Source: Deefgea chitinilytica
GTDB lineage: Bacteria; Pseudomonadota; Gammaproteobacteria; Burkholderiales; Chitinibacteraceae
Direction of reading: 5' to 3'
NCBI RefSeq assembly: GCF_016881405.1
Contig: NZ_WOFE01000003.1
Location: forward strand, 124,001 to 188,000
DNA: 64,000 nucleotides
Shown: positions 9,125-17,728 of the stretch, one piece after another
Numbering within the stretch: the first letter of the stretch is position 1
Layout: the number at the start of each line of letters is the position of its first letter
Notes under the pieces: model-generated
The model's database searches: none
Told to the model about the DNA's origin: nothing
Seen by the model: only the letters and a program-made list of their open reading frames with translations
Position numbers and translations under genes: made by a program

Positions 9125-10087
9125 ATGCTGAATGCTTTTGTTCTCTCTGCTGGTCGTTTGATTCAAGTACCGGCCTTGGTGCCTGCCGATTTGTCACGCC
9201 CGGAAGTGTTGTGGGTGGATATGGTTGACCCGACCGATGAAGAGCGTGAATTGGTACAGCAGGTGTTCAAGTTGGAGCTGCCCGAAGACGAAGAAGTCAA
9301 AGATTTGGAAGAATCTGCCCGTTGCTATGTTGACGAAAACGGGGTGCATATTAGTTCGTTTTTTCTCTCGCACGACGACGATGAATACAGCAACGTGACG
9401 GTGTCGTTTTTGCTCAATCAAGGCCGTTTGCTGACTATTCGCCAAGAAGAACTCGCCGTATTTCGGCTGTTCCGTCTGCGTGCGCGGGTGCAGCCAGGCT
9501 TTGTGTCGACGGCGCAGGAAATTTTGCTGTCAATTTACGACGCCGCCGTTGAGTACGATGCGGATGTGCTTGAGGCAATTTATACCAAGCTCGACGGCGT
9601 GAGCCGCCGCGTGCTCGATCGTAGTGCCGAAATGACCGATGAATTGATGGGGCAAGCACTGGCCGAGTTGGCGGGCCACGAGGACATTAACGGTAAAGTG
9701 CGGCTGGATTTAATGGATACACGCCGCGCACTGTCTTTTTTGCTGCGTTCACGCGTATTGGCGGCGGCACAAGAGAGCGATTTACGCGAAGTGTTGCGCG
9801 ACTTGGAGTCGCTGAACAATCACAGCGCGTTTTTGTTCGACAAAATTAACTTTTTGATGGACGCCGTGATGGGTTTGATTAATCTGGCGCAGAATAAAAT
9901 CATCAAAATTTTCTCGATTGCCAGCGTGGTGTTTTTGCCGCCAACCTTGGTCGCGTCAATTTACGGGATGAACTTTGCCCATATGCCGGAATTGAGCGAA
10001 AACTGGGGCTATCCGGCGGCACTAGTGCTGATGATTATGTCGGGGATTGCGCCGTATTGGTTCTTTAAACGTAAAGGCTGGTTGTAG
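9125..10087 (+). CDS. corA: CorA-family magnesium/cobalt transporter
   Basis: A protein of 320 residues, the normal length for CorA. The large N-terminal cytoplasmic domain (about 1-250) is rich in acidic residues (DPTDEERELV, LELPEDEEVKDLEE). Two C-terminal helices follow, with the family signature YGMNF at the end of the first and the acidic loop MPELSENWGYP before the second, then a basic tail (FFKRKGWL). It forms a pentameric inner-membrane channel that admits Mg2+ (also Co2+ and Ni2+) and is gated by cytoplasmic Mg2+. It stands alone with its own promoter. The family is certain; ion preference is taken from family. Confidence 0.95.
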   Translation: MLNAFVLSAGRLIQVPALVPADLSRPEVLWVDMVDPTDEERELVQQVFKLELPEDEEVKDLEESARCYVDENGVHISSFFLSHDDDEYSNVTVSFLLNQGRLLTIRQEELAVFRLFRLRARVQPGFVSTAQEILLSIYDAAVEYDADVLEAIYTKLDGVSRRVLDRSAEMTDELMGQALAELAGHEDINGKVRLDLMDTRRALSFLLRSRVLAAAQESDLREVLRDLESLNNHSAFLFDKINFLMDAVMGLINLAQNKIIKIFSIASVVFLPPTLVASIYGMNFAHMPELSENWGYPAALVLMIMSGIAPYWFFKRKGWL

Positions 10088-10135
10088 GGTATTGGCTTGG
10101 GATATTTTAAAGTCAATGTTTTTGCAGGTATACCT

Positions 10136-10882
10136 CTATTCTTTTTTGATGGTGAGCGGCGTTTTATTGGCTTTTAGACTTTGATTGAATTCGTGTATTA
10201 ATGGCAGCATTTTCATGCTTTTGGCAAACCCCAAATGCAGTGGGTCGCGCACCAGTGGGTTCGCCAAAATCACAAATTCATGTTTATTTGCCAAGAGTTC
10301 TGGGTCGCTTTTGAGAATGGCATCCAAGCCAATTTGTCCGTGCGAAACCACCGCCGCATCTAGCCGCCCACGCAGTAATTTCCGGATCCGAATCACGTCG
10401 GTGGTGCTTAAATCGGCTTTTAAAGCGCCATTTTTAACGGCATTGTCGATCTGTTCACCGTAGCTTGCGCCTAAATGCATGCCGATTAGTTTGTTTTTTA
10501 AGTCATCCAAGGTTTTAAATTCAAATTCTTTGCCACGGCGCACGGCTAAATAAATGTTGTCCTCAAAAATAACGTCGGAATAATCAAATAGCGCCAGCCT
10601 TTCCTTGGTTTTCGAAAGCCCAATCACCCCGCCCTTACCTTTTACGGCATATTCATAAGCGCGACGCCACGAGGTTGGCTCTAGTTTGAGTTTTTGAGAG
10701 CTGAATTTTTCAAAATTGCGCACCGCATCGGCCATTACGCCGCGTGCTTGGCCTTGTGCGTCTTTATACATAATCGGTGGATAGTCTTCGTCGGCGTAAA
10801 TGATGACTTCGTCTGCGTGGCTGGGTAAAGCAAGCAGGGCGCAAAGCCAATAGCAGCAAGTTGATTGCAATATTTTGAGCAT
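10136..10882 (-). CDS. Periplasmic solute-binding protein, family 3 (transporter substrate-binding)
   Basis: The mature part begins after a signal peptide ending LPSHA (start MLKILQ). I chose ATG 10882 because AGGTGA lies 6 bases upstream; an upstream in-frame TTG lacks such a site. The fold is SBP_bac_3: IIYADEDYPPIMY, GVMADAVRNFEK, ALFDYSDVIFEDNIYLAVR, and a hinge near GASYGEQIDNAV. No permease or ATPase gene adjoins it, so it may feed a distant amino-acid ABC transporter or act as an orphan polar-compound sensor. Neisseriales carry many such orphan binding proteins. Ligand unknown. A second paralogue lies at 44889. Confidence 0.8.
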   Translation of the reverse strand: MLKILQSTCCYWLCALLALPSHADEVIIYADEDYPPIMYKDAQGQARGVMADAVRNFEKFSSQKLKLEPTSWRRAYEYAVKGKGGVIGLSKTKERLALFDYSDVIFEDNIYLAVRRGKEFEFKTLDDLKNKLIGMHLGASYGEQIDNAVKNGALKADLSTTDVIRIRKLLRGRLDAAVVSHGQIGLDAILKSDPELLANKHEFVILANPLVRDPLHLGFAKSMKMLPLIHEFNQSLKANKTPLTIKKE

Positions 10883-10980
10883 GATCTTCACCTGCAAACA
10901 GACGATGTGCCTTCAATCTAATGTGTAAGAATTACAGACGCATATAAAAATTACAAATTACTGTGCTGAACGGAGTCTGC

Positions 10981-11892
10981 CTATAATTTTTGCGCCAAAT
11001 GCGCGCGTAAAGCGGGCTCAATAAAATCGATAAAAACGCGATATTTCCGTGGCATCGCGGCGCGGTGCGGGAAAACCAGATACATCGGCGTTGGTTTTTC
11101 ATACCACTGTGGTAGCAGCGCTTGCAGCAACCCCAGCCGACAATAACTATCACCGACGATTTCTGGCAATAGTGCAATGCCGTGCGCTGCGACTGCACTC
11201 ATTGCGAGGGTGGGATTGTTATTACTACATAGCACGGGTTGTAAATTGACGGTGACCAACTCTTTGGCATTGCGTAACTGCCATTGCCGCGAGGCTTGGT
11301 AGTCATCGCTGAGCAAGATATCGTGCCGCGCCAAGTCGGCAGGCTCTCTGAGCGGTGCGGCTTGATTGAGGTACGCGGGGGCGGCGTAAAGTTTATCGAG
11401 CGAGTAGCCGAGCAATTTGCCAACCAAACGTTCATCGCCCACTTGGCCGGCGCGGATGCAAAAATCAATATTTTCGACAATCGGATCCTGAAAACGACTA
11501 TTGGCGTCGACGCGAATCCGTAGCTTGGGCTGAATTTTGCTAAATTGCGCCATTAATGGGCCAACGACATATTGCGCCATCGATGGGGTGGTGCTGATCA
11601 GTAATTCGCCCTCGATATGTTGCTGCGTATCTTCAATATCCAGTCGAACCTGCCCGAGCAGTTCGCGTAGCGACATCGCGTGCGGTAGCAGCTTATGCCC
11701 CGATTCGGTCAAGGAAATCCGCCGCGTGCTACGCAACAGCAGCACACTGCCGAGCTCATGCTCGAGCTGGCTGATGAGTTGGCTCACATGGCTTTTGGCG
11801 CAGCCCAATTCGGCAGCGGCGGCGGTAAAACTGCCCAGCCGAGCGAGAGATTCAAAAGCGATCAAGGCTTCGGGTAATAGTTTTGTTTTCAT
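10981..11892 (-). CDS. LysR-family transcriptional regulator
   Basis: A protein of 303 residues. The N-terminal winged helix-turn-helix (about 1-65: ALIAFESLARLGSFTAAAAE, SHVSQLISQLEHELG, STRRISLTESG) is followed by a LysR substrate-binding domain (about 90-295: GELLISTTPSMAQYVVGPLM, DFCIRAGQVGDERLVGKLLG). It resembles the CrgA/PA-type regulators of single-gene oxidoreductase or efflux targets. Such proteins often control a divergently transcribed gene; here the divergent genes are the short ORF at 11985 and the transglutaminase-like gene. Target and co-inducer are not evident from the sequence. Confidence 0.9.
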   Translation of the reverse strand: MKTKLLPEALIAFESLARLGSFTAAAAELGCAKSHVSQLISQLEHELGSVLLLRSTRRISLTESGHKLLPHAMSLRELLGQVRLDIEDTQQHIEGELLISTTPSMAQYVVGPLMAQFSKIQPKLRIRVDANSRFQDPIVENIDFCIRAGQVGDERLVGKLLGYSLDKLYAAPAYLNQAAPLREPADLARHDILLSDDYQASRQWQLRNAKELVTVNLQPVLCSNNNPTLAMSAVAAHGIALLPEIVGDSYCRLGLLQALLPQWYEKPTPMYLVFPHRAAMPRKYRVFIDFIEPALRAHLAQKL

Positions 11893-11984
11893 TAGAGAAC
11901 AGTGAGTTTTAGTTTCGATGGCTAATCAACACCCTATTATGCCCATAGGATAGCGATATGGGGTGAATTGATGCGGGGTGGGTG

Positions 11985-12158
11985 ATGTGGAGTTGGGTGT
12001 GTGCAATATGGCTTTTTCTGACTGAAAACCAATCAAAGTATGATGCTTTTGCGCGTTCTCATCATGAATGGTGGCGCGGCTTGAATTCGCACTGTCGACA
12101 AAGCTGCCGCGATGAAAGCGAGGCGCTTGAACAATTGCGTGATCGCTGGCGGCGTTAA
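11985..12158 (+). CDS. Short ORF coupled to the transglutaminase-like gene (57 aa, hypothetical)
   Basis: An unbroken ORF of 57 codons starts at ATG 11985 (or GTG 11982) after a G-rich stretch and ends with TAA at 12156-12158. Its last A forms the ATG of the next gene (TAATG), an arrangement typical of translational coupling. The N-terminus is hydrophobic (WSWVCAIWLFL) and the remainder is charged and Trp/Cys/His-rich (HHEWWRGLNSHCRQSC), ending in an amphipathic Glu/Arg segment. I do not recognise the family. Coding status is inferred from the coupling and composition only; no comparison was possible. Confidence 0.45.
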   Translation: MWSWVCAIWLFLTENQSKYDAFARSHHEWWRGLNSHCRQSCRDESEALEQLRDRWRR

Positions 12159-12802
12159 TGATGACGATTTGTTCTGAAATACAAAGTAATCCCTTACTAC
12201 CTGCGCTCGTGTCTGTCGATTTTTTAGGCCACGATGCGATAATCGATTGGCAGCATCCGCATATTCGCCAATTGGCGCAGCGATTACGCGGCGATTCGCC
12301 GAGCCAAACGGTGCGGCATTGTTTTGAGTGGGTGCGTGACGAAATTTCGCATTGCTTGGATGTCGGGCGTGAAGAGGTGACTTGCGTTGCGTCGGATGTC
12401 CTCGCGGTGGGAACGAGTTTTTGCTACGGCAAAAGTCATTTGCTGGTCGCGCTATTGCGCGCGAATGGTATTGCGGCTGGTTTGTGTTATCAGCGGCTGA
12501 CGTTTGCGGGCGTGCAACCGCCGTTTTGCTTACATGGTTTAGTCGCGGTTTGGTTGGCAGATTACGGTTGGACGCGTTGCGATCCACGTGGCAATAAACT
12601 GGGCGTGAATGCACAATGGACGCCGGGTCAGGATAATCTGGCGTTTTCGCATGACTTGCCAGGGGAGTGTCTTTTCGATGGAGTTTATGCCACGCCTTGG
12701 CCGAGCTTAGTCAAGGCTTTAGCAGGGCTGAAGCACGCCTCCCATTTTCGGTTTCGGCCGATTGATTTATTTTCTTCTGATGTATGTCTGTCTAGCCACT
12801 GA
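12158..12802 (+). CDS. Transglutaminase-like cysteine-protease-fold protein
   Basis: A protein of 214 residues. The transglutaminase core is visible with its three catalytic positions: Cys89 in GTSFCYGKSHLLVALLRA, His in CLHGLVAVWL (about 128) and Asp in TRCDPRGNK (about 143). Bacterial members hydrolyse or form amide bonds and many are peptidases of unknown substrate. There is no signal peptide, so it is likely cytoplasmic. The start overlaps the stop of the preceding short ORF by one base, so both are probably read from one mRNA. A 122-base gap separates it from gshA. Confidence 0.8.
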   Translation: MMTICSEIQSNPLLPALVSVDFLGHDAIIDWQHPHIRQLAQRLRGDSPSQTVRHCFEWVRDEISHCLDVGREEVTCVASDVLAVGTSFCYGKSHLLVALLRANGIAAGLCYQRLTFAGVQPPFCLHGLVAVWLADYGWTRCDPRGNKLGVNAQWTPGQDNLAFSHDLPGECLFDGVYATPWPSLVKALAGLKHASHFRFRPIDLFSSDVCLSSH

Positions 12803-12924
12803 TTAATAATGTTTAGATAGATATACATCAAGTAAAGCTAGTGCGGGGTAATACTGCCGCTTGAATTTGCCGTCCTCGCCGCCATATCTTGCAAATTACT
12901 TTCTAATTTTTTGCCGGAGTCGCC

Positions 12925-14205
12925 ATGAGCGTGCCGCATTTGACCACTGCCTTAACCGGCCCCCTCTTAGACCTTGAACGCAAAATCCTTGCGGCGCAGC
13001 CAGAAATTGAGCATTGGTTCCGCAATCAATGGCAAGAGCACACGCCGCCGTTTTATGGCTCGGTTGATTTACGTAATGCGGCGTACAAGCTCGCTCCGGT
13101 AGATATGAATCTATTTCCGGGCGGCTTTAATAATCTGAACCCCGATTTTCATCCTTTAGCAGTGCAAGCGGCGATGATGGCGCTGGAAGGCTATTGCCCC
13201 GACGCGCGCCGGGTGTTGCTAATCCCTGAGAATCACACGCGCAATCAGTTCTATCTGCAAAACGTCGCCGCATTGGCCAAAATTTTGCGCCAAGCAGGGA
13301 TGGTGGTGCGTATCGGTAGCCTCAATCCTGAAATCACGAAGGCCACTACGCTGGAGTTGCCCGATGGTTCGACGATGGTGCAAGAGCCGGTGGTACGTAC
13401 AGGTAATCGCGTTGGTTTAGGGACTGATCTGAGTGAGTTTGATCCTTGCGTAGTACTGCTCAACAATGACCTGTCATCAGGTATTCCAGCGATTTTGGAA
13501 AATATCGAACAAACCTTGTTGCCACCGCTGCACGCGGGTTGGTCGACGCGGACTAAAACGCAGCATTTCACCGCCTACGACAAGGTAGTGAGCGAGTTTG
13601 CTGAACTCATCGGCATCGATCCCTGGGTGGTGAATCCTTATTTTGACCATGTTGATGGACTTGATTTCCAATCGCGCGAAGGCGAAGAAAAGCTCGCTGC
13701 GACCGTGGATGCGATGATTGCCAAGATTGCCGCCAAATACGCCGAGCACGGTATCGCGCAAACGCCGTTTGTCATTGTCAAAGCCAATGCCGGTACTTAC
13801 GGCATGGGTATTATGAGCGTGAAATCGGGCGAAGAATTGCTCGGTCTTAATCGCAAGCAACGCAATAAGATGTCGGTGATTAAAGAAGGCGTCACCGTGC
13901 ACGATGTGATTGTGCAAGAGGGCGTGCCGACGATGGAAGTGGTTGACGATGGTGTGGCTGAACCGGTCGTGTATATGCTCGATCGTTTTGTCATCGGTGG
14001 TTTTTATCGCGTACATACAGGGCGTGGTATCGATGAGAATCTAAATGCACCGGGTATGCACTTCAAACCGTTGGCCTTTGCCACTCCGCTGACTACACCC
14101 GACTGCGATGGCTCGCCTGATTGTGAAGCAAATCGTTTTTACGCTTACGGCGTTGTCGCGCGTTTGGCGCTGTTGGCTGCTTCACTTGAATTGGAGCAAG
14201 GCTAA
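12925..14205 (+). CDS. gshA: Glutamate-cysteine ligase (proteobacterial GshA type)
   Basis: A protein of 426 residues that catalyses the first step of glutathione synthesis, ATP-dependent joining of glutamate and cysteine. It matches the gshA type found in Acidithiobacillus and betaproteobacteria rather than E. coli GshA: YGSVDLRNAAYKLAPVD, NLFPGGFNNLNPDF, IPENHTRNQFYLQN, VVKANAGTYGMGIM and a C-terminal Asp/Cys segment (TPDCDGSPDCEANRFYAYG). The start ATG follows CCGGAG by 6 bases. The next gene (gdx) starts inside its stop codon (TAATG), and gshB follows after that, so these probably form one operon. Confidence 0.93.
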   Translation: MSVPHLTTALTGPLLDLERKILAAQPEIEHWFRNQWQEHTPPFYGSVDLRNAAYKLAPVDMNLFPGGFNNLNPDFHPLAVQAAMMALEGYCPDARRVLLIPENHTRNQFYLQNVAALAKILRQAGMVVRIGSLNPEITKATTLELPDGSTMVQEPVVRTGNRVGLGTDLSEFDPCVVLLNNDLSSGIPAILENIEQTLLPPLHAGWSTRTKTQHFTAYDKVVSEFAELIGIDPWVVNPYFDHVDGLDFQSREGEEKLAATVDAMIAKIAAKYAEHGIAQTPFVIVKANAGTYGMGIMSVKSGEELLGLNRKQRNKMSVIKEGVTVHDVIVQEGVPTMEVVDDGVAEPVVYMLDRFVIGGFYRVHTGRGIDENLNAPGMHFKPLAFATPLTTPDCDGSPDCEANRFYAYGVVARLALLAASLELEQG

Positions 14206-14537
14206 TGTCGGCGCTGACCCAAGCTTGGCTGTATTTGCTGGCGGCGGGTCTGTGCGAAATTGGTTGGCCGTTGGGTTTTAAATTGTCACAGACATCAAGC
14301 TATCCAAAGCTTGCGATTGCGGCGTCTATCGTTTCCATCGCCGTGAGTGGTTTTATGTTGTGGTTAGCGCAAAAGCATATTCCGATTGGTACGGCGTATG
14401 CAGTATGGACGGGCATCGGCGCTGCAGGTACATTTTTGGTCGGCGTATTATGGTTTAACGACCCGCTCACCGTGATGCGTAGCGTTGGTGCGATGCTGAT
14501 TATTGGTGGCGTGATTGTGATGAAATTGGCGCATTGA
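14205..14537 (+). CDS. gdx: SMR-family guanidinium exporter (Gdx/SugE type)
   Basis: A protein of 110 residues with four predicted membrane helices. The first helix contains the transport Glu in LCEIGWPLGFK. The segment GTAYAVWTGIGAAGTF matches the Gdx (SugE) subclass, not EmrE, where it reads AIWSGVG. Gdx proteins exchange guanidinium for protons as a dual-topology dimer; some also confer quaternary ammonium tolerance. The start overlaps the gshA stop by one base, so translation is coupled to gshA. The position between gshA and gshB is unusual and has no obvious metabolic reason. Subclass assignment is by motif. Confidence 0.85.
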   Translation: MSALTQAWLYLLAAGLCEIGWPLGFKLSQTSSYPKLAIAASIVSIAVSGFMLWLAQKHIPIGTAYAVWTGIGAAGTFLVGVLWFNDPLTVMRSVGAMLIIGGVIVMKLAH

Positions 14538-14659
14538 TTGGAGCAATTTTATGCGTATATCGACGAAATCATTTATAAATAATAGCTAGGCTAATATACA
14601 TGTAGATTTTGAGGGTTTTTCCTTCACTGCTCACCCTTACTCCTCACGGGTAATTAAAA

Positions 14660-15607
14660 ATGCGCTTTTTGTTTGTCGTTGATCCACTCGCCAGTTTCAA
14701 AATTTATAAAGACAGCACTTATGTGATGATGCGCGAGGCGATTGCTCGTGGGCATCAGGTGTGGACTTGCTTGATTGATGAGCTGAGCCTGAAAAACACC
14801 TTGGTACAGGCCGCTGCACGGCGCTTAACCATTCATGATGTTGAATCGGGTAAAACTTGGTACGGCGAGGGCGAAACTGAAACCATCGCGCTGCGGGAAT
14901 TTTCTGGCGTCGTGATGCGTAAAGACCCACCGTTTGATCAGCAATATTATTACGCTACCCAATTGTTCACCTTGGCCGAAGAACAAGGCGCGAATGTGTT
15001 TAATAGCGGCCAAGCGCTACGCGATTTTAATGAAAAGCTGGCGATTTTTAAGTTTCCGGAATTTACGACGACCACGATGGTTAGCCAAAATCCGGCTGAT
15101 ATTCGCGCTTTTGTCATTGAACAGGGCGATGTGATCGTGAAGCCGCTCGATGGTATGGGTGGGGCGGGTATCTTCCGCTTGCGCCCAGATGACGCCAATT
15201 TGGGGTCAATACTCGAGACACTCACCGCCAATGGCACACAAACTATCATGGCGCAGCAATATCTACCCGCGATTGTGGATGGCGATAAACGCATTTTGCT
15301 CATCGACGGTGTGCCAGTCGATTGGTGTTTGGCGCGCATTCCAGCGCAAGGAGAAACGCGCGGCAATTTGGCCGCAGGCGGAACTGGGGTGGCTAGACCG
15401 CTGACGCAGCGTGATCGAGATATCGCCGAAAGCCTAGGCCCCCGTTTGGCGGCGCAAGGTCTGCTATTGGTTGGTTTGGATGTGATTGGCGATAATCTGA
15501 CTGAAGTGAACGTGACCAGTCCTACATGCTTCCAAGAAATTACCGCGCAATCAGGAATCAATGTTGCAGCGCTGTTTATTGACGCGCTAGAAAGGAAAAT
15601 CATTTGA
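14660..15607 (+). CDS. gshB: Glutathione synthetase
   Basis: A protein of 315 residues, normal for GshB. It joins gamma-glutamylcysteine and glycine using ATP. Seen are the N-terminal domain ([38 protein letters not shown]), the ATP-grasp region ([17 protein letters not shown]), the loop [10 protein letters not shown] and the C-terminal [18 protein letters not shown]. The 122-base gap after gdx shows no terminator, so read-through from gshA is possible. The stop codon overlaps the apbE start by 4 bases. Confidence 0.96.
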   Translation: MRFLFVVDPLASFKIYKDSTYVMMREAIARGHQVWTCLIDELSLKNTLVQAAARRLTIHDVESGKTWYGEGETETIALREFSGVVMRKDPPFDQQYYYATQLFTLAEEQGANVFNSGQALRDFNEKLAIFKFPEFTTTTMVSQNPADIRAFVIEQGDVIVKPLDGMGGAGIFRLRPDDANLGSILETLTANGTQTIMAQQYLPAIVDGDKRILLIDGVPVDWCLARIPAQGETRGNLAAGGTGVARPLTQRDRDIAESLGPRLAAQGLLLVGLDVIGDNLTEVNVTSPTCFQEITAQSGINVAALFIDALERKII

Positions 15608-16659
15608 TTCAAGAGCTCTGCGCCCGTTTAACAAGCCGCTGGTTGGTGCTAGCGGCTTTGGTGCTTTTAGCGGGCTGCGATAAACCGCAGCTTTATACCC
15701 AAGAAAGCTATGTATTTGGCACGCGGGTGCAAATTAGTATTTATGGTTTGGAAGAGGATGTTGCCGCTAAGCATGCCGGTGCGGCATTAAAAGAATTAGA
15801 TCGGCTGCATGCCAAATTACACGCTTGGCAACCTTCCGAAATTACCCGTCTTAATACCGCGTTTGCCAACGGTGAAGCGGCGGTAGTGGATATTGAATTA
15901 GCACAAATGCTACAAGAAGCCGCCGATTATGCGCGGCGATCAGATCAATTATTCAACCCTGCGGTCGGGCAATTGGTGAGGCTGTGGGGGTTTCATCAGG
16001 ATACCTTTGCCCCCCTGACTCCGGATCCACTGAAATTGCAGGCGGCCTTGGCGGCGCAGCCGAGTTTGGAGAATCTAGTTTGGAATGGCGCGAGTGTCAG
16101 CAGCAATAACCCACATGTCGCCCTTGATTTGGGTGGTTTTGCCAAAGGTTGGGCGCTGGATCATATTGCCAATCAGTTCCGTAAAAAGCGGGTGATGAAT
16201 GCGCTAATCAATATCGGCGGGAATGTGCTGGCCTTGGGCAAAAAAGGCGGAGAGCTGTGGACCGTCGGCCTGCAAAGCCCACGCCGCCCCGAAGCGATGG
16301 CGACGATTGCGCTCAATGATGGCGAAGCGATTGGTACTTCGGGTGATTATCAGCGTTTTTTTGAAATCAAGGGTAAACGCTTCTCGCACATTATTGATCC
16401 GCGTACTGGGCAGCCTGCGCAAGGGATGCAGGCCGCGACGGTGTTGGCTTCTGCTAGTCAAGACGCCGGCGCGATTTCAGATGTGGCGACTAAGCCGATG
16501 TTTATTAACGGCACTGCAACAGCGCTACAGTATGCTGCTCGCTTTGGTGTCAAAGAAGTGCTGCTGATTACCGCGAATGGCGATGTGTATATCACCGAGC
16601 AATTACAAGCGCGGCTGAAATGGCTGATACCACCACCGCATCTTTATCGTCTGCGTTAG
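15604..16659 (+). CDS. apbE: FAD:protein FMN transferase (ApbE lipoprotein)
   Basis: A protein of 351 residues. The start is TTG 15604, overlapping the gshB stop (TTGA). This choice is supported by AAGGA 7 bases upstream and by the correctly placed lipoprotein signal with lipobox LLAGC (Cys25). ApbE attaches FMN covalently to Thr of periplasmic-facing flavoproteins such as NqrB/NqrC or RnfG, with Mg2+. Family marks: [63 protein letters not shown] and [12 protein letters not shown]. No client flavoprotein is encoded in the window. Confidence 0.93.
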   Translation: MIQELCARLTSRWLVLAALVLLAGCDKPQLYTQESYVFGTRVQISIYGLEEDVAAKHAGAALKELDRLHAKLHAWQPSEITRLNTAFANGEAAVVDIELAQMLQEAADYARRSDQLFNPAVGQLVRLWGFHQDTFAPLTPDPLKLQAALAAQPSLENLVWNGASVSSNNPHVALDLGGFAKGWALDHIANQFRKKRVMNALINIGGNVLALGKKGGELWTVGLQSPRRPEAMATIALNDGEAIGTSGDYQRFFEIKGKRFSHIIDPRTGQPAQGMQAATVLASASQDAGAISDVATKPMFINGTATALQYAARFGVKEVLLITANGDVYITEQLQARLKWLIPPPHLYRLR

Positions 16660-16886
16660 CGCTTTTAGCTTAGTCAGCATCAGTCATTGACTGCAAGTTG
16701 TTGTAGCGATGTGTCTAGGTACTATGAACATGTCGTAAGTTTAAAAACAGTTATATTATACAAAGCTAGCTTGATTTTAAGGCCCACAAGGCAGGATCTG
16801 TTGATGTTGGGTTTGCTGCCGCCGCAGTGCGGTTGGCAAATTCAAAGACAATAGACCCAAACAGTTGTAAAAGGACTCCAACACAC

Positions 16887-17291
16887 ATGGTCGGAATCAT
16901 CATTGTCACGCATTACACAATGGGCGAAGCCCTGATTGCTTGTGCTCAGCACATCATGGGGCGCGCCTTGCCGCAGCTTGCGCAGCTGGCGGTGAGCAAA
17001 TCGGATGACCCCGAAGAGTTGGTGCAGCGCGCACAAGCCCTTATTCGTGAATTAGACGATGGCACGGGTGTTTTATTACTTACCGATATTTATGGTGGAA
17101 CACCATCGAATATCGCCAATCGCTTGATTGTGCCGGGCAAAGTTGAAGCCGTTGCTGGCGTGAATTTGCCGATGCTGGTGCGCGCATTAACGTATGGTCA
17201 TCAATCGCTTGATATAGCGGTCAGCAAAGCGATTACAGGGGGTTTGGAAGGCGTACTGTATATGTTGCCGACCATACAACCAGAGATTTGA
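16887..17291 (+). CDS. PTS mannose/fructose-type EIIA component
   Basis: A protein of 134 residues of the EIIA-Man fold. I chose ATG 16887 because AAAGGA lies about 12 bases upstream and the conserved N-terminus MVGIIIVTHYTMGEAL starts there, which places the phosphorylated His at position 9. The second motif LLTDIYGGTPSNIANRL is intact. HPr and EI follow, but no EIIB, EIIC or EIID gene is present. In Neisseria and many betaproteobacteria this permease-less set is thought to regulate rather than import sugar. Confidence 0.92.
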   Translation: MVGIIIVTHYTMGEALIACAQHIMGRALPQLAQLAVSKSDDPEELVQRAQALIRELDDGTGVLLLTDIYGGTPSNIANRLIVPGKVEAVAGVNLPMLVRALTYGHQSLDIAVSKAITGGLEGVLYMLPTIQPEI

Positions 17292-17371
17292 ATTGCAGTA
17301 ATCAGGCAGAGTCGGCGGCTTAATGTGGTGTAGGCCGCCATCGATGCAGTAAAAGATAAGGGCGTTTTCAT

Positions 17372-17644
17372 ATGCAGCAGCAAGAAGTTGAAATTATTAA
17401 TAAATTAGGTCTGCATGCTCGTGCATCGAGTAAGCTGACTCAGCTAGCGAGCCAGTTTCAGTGTGAAGTGTGGATTACCCGCAATCAACGCCGCGTCAAT
17501 GCCAAATCAATTATGGGTGTGATGATGTTGGCGGCCGGCAAGGGTAGCAAAATTACGATTGAAACCAGCAATGCACCGGATGAAGAAGCTGCAATGGCGG
17601 CTTTGCTTGCGTTGATCGCCGATAAATTTGGTGAAGGCGAGTAA
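17372..17644 (+). CDS. ptsH: Phosphocarrier protein HPr
   Basis: A protein of 90 residues. The EI-phosphorylated His15 lies in NKLGLHARASSKL. Ser46 in VNAKSIMGVMML matches the site that HPr kinase (HprK) phosphorylates in bacteria that have it; many betaproteobacteria do, but hprK is not in the window. HPr passes phosphate from EI to the EIIA encoded 80 bases upstream. It is translated from ATG 17372 after TAAGGG. Confidence 0.95.
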   Translation: MQQQEVEIINKLGLHARASSKLTQLASQFQCEVWITRNQRRVNAKSIMGVMMLAAGKGSKITIETSNAPDEEAAMAALLALIADKFGEGE

Positions 17645-17728
17645 AGCCGTAACGACTTGCAATCCATCATATTGACCTTGGACAAAGAGCCAAAGGCAGT
17701 GGCGGTAACGCCGAGCGGAGGGTAGTGG

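Noticed and set aside
12033-12614. Long reading frame on the minus strand (193 codons) opposite the transglutaminase-like gene
   Set aside because: Composition is Arg/Pro/Asn-rich without domain features; the plus strand holds a recognisable catalytic triad. It is an antisense shadow.
14950-15612. Minus-strand frame of 220 codons opposite gshB
   Set aside because: Low-complexity Ser/Pro/Ala/Arg pattern produced by the codon bias of gshB; no ribosome site.
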